From positions 1-45,982 of the forward strand of contig JBLGAC010000033.1 in NCBI GenBank assembly GCA_047610385.1: a stretch of 45,982 nucleotides of DNA. The letters run 5' to 3'. The notes under the pieces were generated by a model. The model did no database searches. It was not told the DNA's origin and saw only the letters and a program-made list of their open reading frames with translations. How positions within the stretch are numbered: position 1 is the first letter of the stretch; every line of letters begins with the position of its first letter. Source of the DNA: JBOCEF01 sp047610385 (GTDB taxonomy: Bacteria; Pseudomonadota; Alphaproteobacteria; Rhodobacterales; Rhodobacteraceae). The position numbers and the translations under genes were made by a program. Positions 43,083 to 45,982 of the stretch are shown piece by piece.

Positions 43083-43143
43083 GGTCCTGACCCTTTTTTC
43101 GCTCGGTGTTTCGATGGCGCTCTAACGCGCGCGGGGGGCGCAC

Positions 43144-43172
43144 GCAAGAGATCGTCGAAAACTCTCTCTTGC
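43144..43172. repeat. Inverted repeat overlapping the tRNA-His promoter
   Basis: GCAAGAGA (43144-43151) and TCTCTTGC (43165-43172) are perfect 8-base inverted arms with a 13-base spacer. The right arm covers part of the tRNA-His -35 element, so it could be an operator or a hairpin in the leader of the divergent small gene. Confidence 0.5.
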
Positions 43173-43197
43173 ATCCTCCGGCGCAGGGCGCTAAATC
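43169..43197 (+). promoter_or_regulatory. Sigma-70 promoter of tRNA-His
   Basis: TTGCAT (43169-43174), a 17-base spacer and TAAATC (43192-43197) give a start near 43204, just before the mature tRNA end. Confidence 0.75.
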
Positions 43198-43207
43198 CGC
43201 CCCCGGA

Positions 43208-43284
43208 GCCGGCTTAGCTCAGTTGGTTAGAGCACTAGATTGTGGATCTAGGGGTCCCCCGTTCGAGCCGGGGAGTCGGTACCA
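43208..43284 (+). tRNA. tRNA-His (GTG anticodon)
   Basis: The 77-base sequence folds as a cloverleaf: acceptor GCCGGCT with AGTCGGT, D arm GCTC-GAGC, anticodon stem CTAGA/TCTAG around TTGTGGA (anticodon GTG), T arm CCCCG-TTCGAGC-CGGGG, and an encoded CCA (43282-43284). Position 73 is A, position 72 is U (G1-U72 wobble) and the base before G1 is A, so the G-1 identity element of most tRNA-His is absent. This fits the alphaproteobacterial variant recognised through U72/A73. Confidence 0.97.
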
Positions 43285-43308
43285 TCTCCATTTTGCGCAG
43301 CGCGCATG

Positions 43309-43345
43309 AAAATGCCGCCCCTTGCATCGCAAGGGGCGGCATTTT
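43309..43345. terminator. Perfect 17-bp terminator hairpin
   Basis: Bases 43309-43325 and 43329-43345 are exact inverted copies around a 3-base loop, with AAAA at the left and TTTT at the right end. It would end tRNA-His on the plus strand and the cytochrome P460 gene (stop at 43358) on the minus strand. Confidence 0.9.
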
Positions 43346-43357
43346 GCATTTCTGCCC

Positions 43358-43954
43358 TCAGCGCGAGGCGCGGACGTCTTCGTCCGGATATCCCAAATTG
43401 CCCTGATCGGCGTAGTTTTCGTGGCAGGCATGGCAGCCCGCGACCACATCCACAGCCTGCGGCACCCCGGCAGGTGAGACCATCATGTAAAACCAGTCAT
43501 TGGTCACAGACGATGTGCCCGCGGCGACCTTTTCCATGAAAAACAGCGGTCCCGGCGCAGCGATGCCGTCGGGCCGCACATCGAAGCTTTCCTTGGCGAT
43601 CACGGTTCCGGCGGGAATGACGACGTTTTCGTCAGCAAATTCCAGATAGGCATCGGTGCCAGCGGCGTTCACCCAGGTCATCAGAAACCGGTCACCATGG
43701 GGGCCCGGCGCGGCGGGCGCGACCGAAGCCTGGGTCCAGCCGCGATAGTCCGCGACATACCCTTCAGGGATCCAGCGCTTGGGCCCCTTGGCATAGCCCG
43801 CCTGCATGTCGCCCTTCAGGCAATCATAAAGCTGGGCGGCCTGATCTGTGGTCAGATCGTCCGCGGCGGCGGGCGCGCGGCATGCGGCGCTCGCAGCCCC
43901 TGCGGTCAGGCACAATGCGGCGGCGGCGATGGCGACGCGGATCGTTGCGGTCAT
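43358..43954 (-). CDS. Cytochrome P460-family c-type heme protein
   Basis: The 198-residue exported protein has a signal peptide (cleavage near ASA-ACR) and a single CHACH heme motif close to the C-terminus, as in cytochrome P460 and cytochrome c'-beta. The conserved pattern is visible: W..........GPHGDRFLMTWVN, GTVIAKESF, PGPLFFMEK, NDWFYMMVSPAG. P460 proteins oxidise hydroxylamine or bind NO, but the crosslinking lysine that defines true P460 cannot be identified here without an alignment. GGGGAGAG precedes the ATG. SURF1 lies upstream on the same strand with a 121-base gap. Confidence 0.87.
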   Translation of the reverse strand: MTATIRVAIAAAALCLTAGAASAACRAPAAADDLTTDQAAQLYDCLKGDMQAGYAKGPKRWIPEGYVADYRGWTQASVAPAAPGPHGDRFLMTWVNAAGTDAYLEFADENVVIPAGTVIAKESFDVRPDGIAAPGPLFFMEKVAAGTSSVTNDWFYMMVSPAGVPQAVDVVAGCHACHENYADQGNLGYPDEDVRASR

Positions 43955-44075
43955 GTGGTTCTCTCCCCTTGTCCGTCGCCGGACAAGGCAGCCCGGCGCT
44001 GGCACAGTGCAGGCCATCCCGATCGCCAACCAATCAACCCCTAGCGCAACTGCGTGAACTGATGGTGAGGTTCCG

Positions 44076-44747
44076 TCAGATCGTGCCCGAGCGACGCAGC
44101 CGCAGCAGCACCACAACCGTCATCACCGCCCAGACCGCGGCCAGCCCGAACCAGGTGACCGCATAGCCCAGATGGTCGTTCTTGATTTTGACCGAGATCG
44201 GCATCGCCTTGGGCCAGTCCCCGGGATTGGCCTCAGTGACGATCATCACCGGTTCGGTCCCCAGCTGCGCGGCCAGCCCTTCGGGGTCACGTGCGAACCA
44301 GATGTTGGCCCCCAGATCGGGGTCAGGCGTGAAGCTGTCCATTTCATCGGGCCACAGCAGCGCGCCTGTGACGGTCGCTGCAGGCGCATCGCGAGGCGTG
44401 TCCTTGGCGGGCTGGGGCACATATCCGCGGTCGATCAGAATGTGGCGGCCGGTGTCGGTGACGAAAGGCGCGATGATGCGATACCCGGGGCCCCAAGGCT
44501 GGGCCGCGCTCAGGACATGGACCTCGCCGGGCCCATATTGGCCAGTGACGGTCACGCGCATGTATTTGTCGCCCACGGGGTCGGGCAGCGCGGGCAAGGG
44601 CACCGGATCAGCCGACAGGCGCGCTTCGATTTCGGCGATCACGCCTTCCTTCCACACCAGCCGTTTTAACTGCCAGTTTCCAAGCGCCAGCAGGATGGCG
44701 ATCCCTCCGAGACCGAATATCAGGACGGCGACGATCTTGCGGCGCAT
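44076..44747 (-). CDS. SURF1-family cytochrome oxidase assembly protein
   Basis: The 223-residue protein has the SURF1 layout: an N-terminal membrane helix (VLIFGLGGIAILLALGNWQLKRL), a periplasmic domain with YMRVTVTGQY, HVLSAAQPWGPGYRIIAPF and ILIDRGYVPQ, and a C-terminal helix (YAVTWFGLAAVWAVMTVVVLL). SURF1 helps insert heme a into the aa3 oxidase. In Rhodobacterales it usually follows the cox genes; here the upstream sequence has none, so synteny may be broken. GGGAGAGACCC precedes the ATG. Confidence 0.95.
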   Translation of the reverse strand: MRRKIVAVLIFGLGGIAILLALGNWQLKRLVWKEGVIAEIEARLSADPVPLPALPDPVGDKYMRVTVTGQYGPGEVHVLSAAQPWGPGYRIIAPFVTDTGRHILIDRGYVPQPAKDTPRDAPAATVTGALLWPDEMDSFTPDPDLGANIWFARDPEGLAAQLGTEPVMIVTEANPGDWPKAMPISVKIKNDHLGYAVTWFGLAAVWAVMTVVVLLRLRRSGTI

Positions 44748-45144
44748 GGGTCTCTCCCGTTCCTGCGGTCCCGGGATCCGGGCGCGCATCTTCAGCACTG
44801 AGGCAGGAGCTAGCGGCCCCCGCCCCCCGGGGCAAGGCGGCACGACGCCATGACGCGCCCGCCCCCCGCGCTGCACGAGGGTCGGAGCGCCCGCGGCCAC
44901 GGCAGCGGGCGTGCCAGCCGCAAATGGGCAGATAGGGGGCAGACAATTTCAATAATACCCATAATTATCAGATACTTAATAAGTATCATCTCAAACCACT
45001 GTTCATCCTTAATGGCGCGGAGCGAACTTCCGTTCGTAGAACAAAATGGTGGGGGGCAGGCCTCACCTTCCGGTCTGGTCTCACTTATGGATGCCCGTTG
45101 CATACACGCATCAAAGCAAATTTGTGAAATCCAGGGCGACACAC
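44748..45144. other. Gene-poor stretch with AT-rich block and inverted repeat
   Basis: The first 190 bases are GC-rich without a convincing frame. From 44941 composition drops sharply. GATACTTA-A-TAAGTATC (44971-44987) is a perfect 8+1+8 inverted repeat that could be a regulator binding site. No clear gene is seen before the frame at 45145. Confidence 0.5.
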
Positions 45145-45420
45145 ATGATTGGCGATCCACTTGATCTGGCCAAACAGATCAACGCTGTTCAGGCCAACGT
45201 GATTAACATTGTTTATCACGCGCTGCCCATTACGCGGGATGTCTTCGACCCTCGTTCACGCGCCAATTGCGGGCCGGGCCAGCTGTCATTGTTCCGCGCA
45301 TTGGGCAGCGCGGGTGTGCCAAACCTCAGCCACGCCATGCACGACCGCCCGATGAACAAGAAGCTTGAGCAGATGACCAACGCTAGGTTGGCTGAGGTGG
45401 TGGCCGCTGAGGGGGCATAG
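45145..45420 (+). CDS. Uncertain small hypothetical ORF
   Basis: This 91-residue frame (MIGDPLDLAKQINAVQANVIN...) is not recognised. It looks partly helical and has no signal peptide or known motif. Codon third positions are less GC-biased than elsewhere and no good ribosome binding site precedes the ATG. It may be a fragment of a decayed gene or a small foreign gene; the AT-rich block upstream could be its promoter. Confidence 0.35.
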   Translation: MIGDPLDLAKQINAVQANVINIVYHALPITRDVFDPRSRANCGPGQLSLFRALGSAGVPNLSHAMHDRPMNKKLEQMTNARLAEVVAAEGA

Positions 45421-45982
45421 CAGTTTGCGAGCGGCCAGATGCACCGCTCGTTCCCCGGCTTCCTGGTGGGCCGACACCCCCGCGACCTCGCCGGGCGCAT
45501 TCAGAAGATGGCGGAGGTCGGCGACGGTTGGGGCGACATCAATTGCCCGGTGATTTTGCACGAGGACGCCGCTGAGCAGCGTGCTTTGCGGCCCACCCGT
45601 CCGCCCGACCGACCGGGTGCGTCGAGCCGCAGGCAGCGCGATTCGCCGGCCAGCGGTCGGTTGGGCAGACGGGTGGGCAACACGTGCGCAGGCTCGCCCA
45701 TATCCTTGAAAATATTGGACGACGTGCTTCTGGTGATGTCCGGCGGCCCCACCGTTTGCACTGGCTTTTCGCGGCGGCAAGCAGCGGCCACCGGGCGTTG
45801 GATCATCGGCCTTCCACATCGAAACCCCGCTGATTCAGGCCTCCTGACTGACGGCGGCCAACGCCTTCTCCGACGTACGGTGCGGCGCTAGAAAGCCGGG
45901 AAAATACAATTTTGGGCGCGGATGGCGCTGCACTTCATCCGCAAAAGCCGGACGTTGCCACGCCACATCTTCGACCCCCTAG
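45421..45982. other. Right-end region without a convincing gene
   Basis: Several frames of 90-180 codons exist on both strands, but none shows a known motif, a ribosome binding site and consistent GC3 bias. The translations are of mixed, low-quality composition. I read it as decayed or horizontally acquired DNA, possibly a relic of an insertion that broke the usual cox-SURF1 neighbourhood. Confidence 0.45.

Overview
The window looks like chromosomal DNA of a GC-rich alphaproteobacterium, most likely family Rhodobacteraceae (Rhodobacterales). The evidence is the strong GC bias at third codon positions, a ChvG/ChvI-HprK-RapZ-EIIA-HPr cluster beside pckA, a PhaR/PhaC/PhaA/PhaB polyhydroxybutyrate locus, the lspA-DUF3035 lipoprotein-M16/M16 peptidase order, a VPLPA-CTERM tail, MmcB, and a tRNA-His without G-1 and with U72/A73, which is an alphaproteobacterial trait. 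Almost all of it is ordinary housekeeping and metabolic DNA. I see no prophage, CRISPR array, transposase, toxin-antitoxin pair or biosynthetic gene cluster.

Layout. 1-5.6 kb: an inverted repeat at the left edge, an amino-terminally truncated VPLPA-CTERM protein, the ClpB disaggregase with a heat-shock-type promoter, an isolated SoxX-like cytochrome, pyrF and an N-formylglutamate amidohydrolase. 5.6-5.9 kb: an intergenic region that appears to encode a roughly 77-nt stress small RNA on the minus strand. It has an RpoH-type promoter, three hairpins, an exposed CCUCCC stretch and a U7 terminator, and I consider it the best non-coding find in the window. 5.9-14.1 kb: dinB, pckA with an attenuator-like leader, then divergent chvI-chvG-hprK-rapZ-EIIA-HPr, a regulatory cascade linking envelope/acid sensing to the PTS and gluconeogenesis. 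14.3-20.9 kb: tag, then the PHB locus (phaR opposed to phaC, then phaA-phaB), a small ORF and a LysR regulator.

21-30 kb: an endonuclease/exonuclease/phosphatase-fold membrane protein, an EamA transporter, a YdcH-like protein, a TrmN6-like methyltransferase, a DUF2007 protein, a polyprenyl diphosphate synthase, and a minus-strand group of an exported TPR protein, ispE and a membrane protein that looks like a histidine kinase lacking its catalytic residues. 30-37 kb: a small exported protein, lspA, a DUF3035 lipoprotein, two M16 peptidases (one active, one lacking the zinc motif) and mutL. 37-42.3 kb: an EamA transporter, preA and preT for reductive pyrimidine degradation with a VOC-fold gene between them, and a SapC-family protein. 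42.4-44.8 kb: mmcB, a small acidic protein, tRNA-His with a clear promoter and a perfect terminator hairpin, a cytochrome P460-like protein and a SURF1 protein. 44.8-46 kb: a short AT-rich stretch with an inverted repeat, then about 1 kb with no convincing gene, probably decayed or foreign DNA.

All calls are from reading the sequence and known family motifs; no database search was possible. Gene starts were chosen from ribosome binding sites and family lengths and often differ from the longest open frame.
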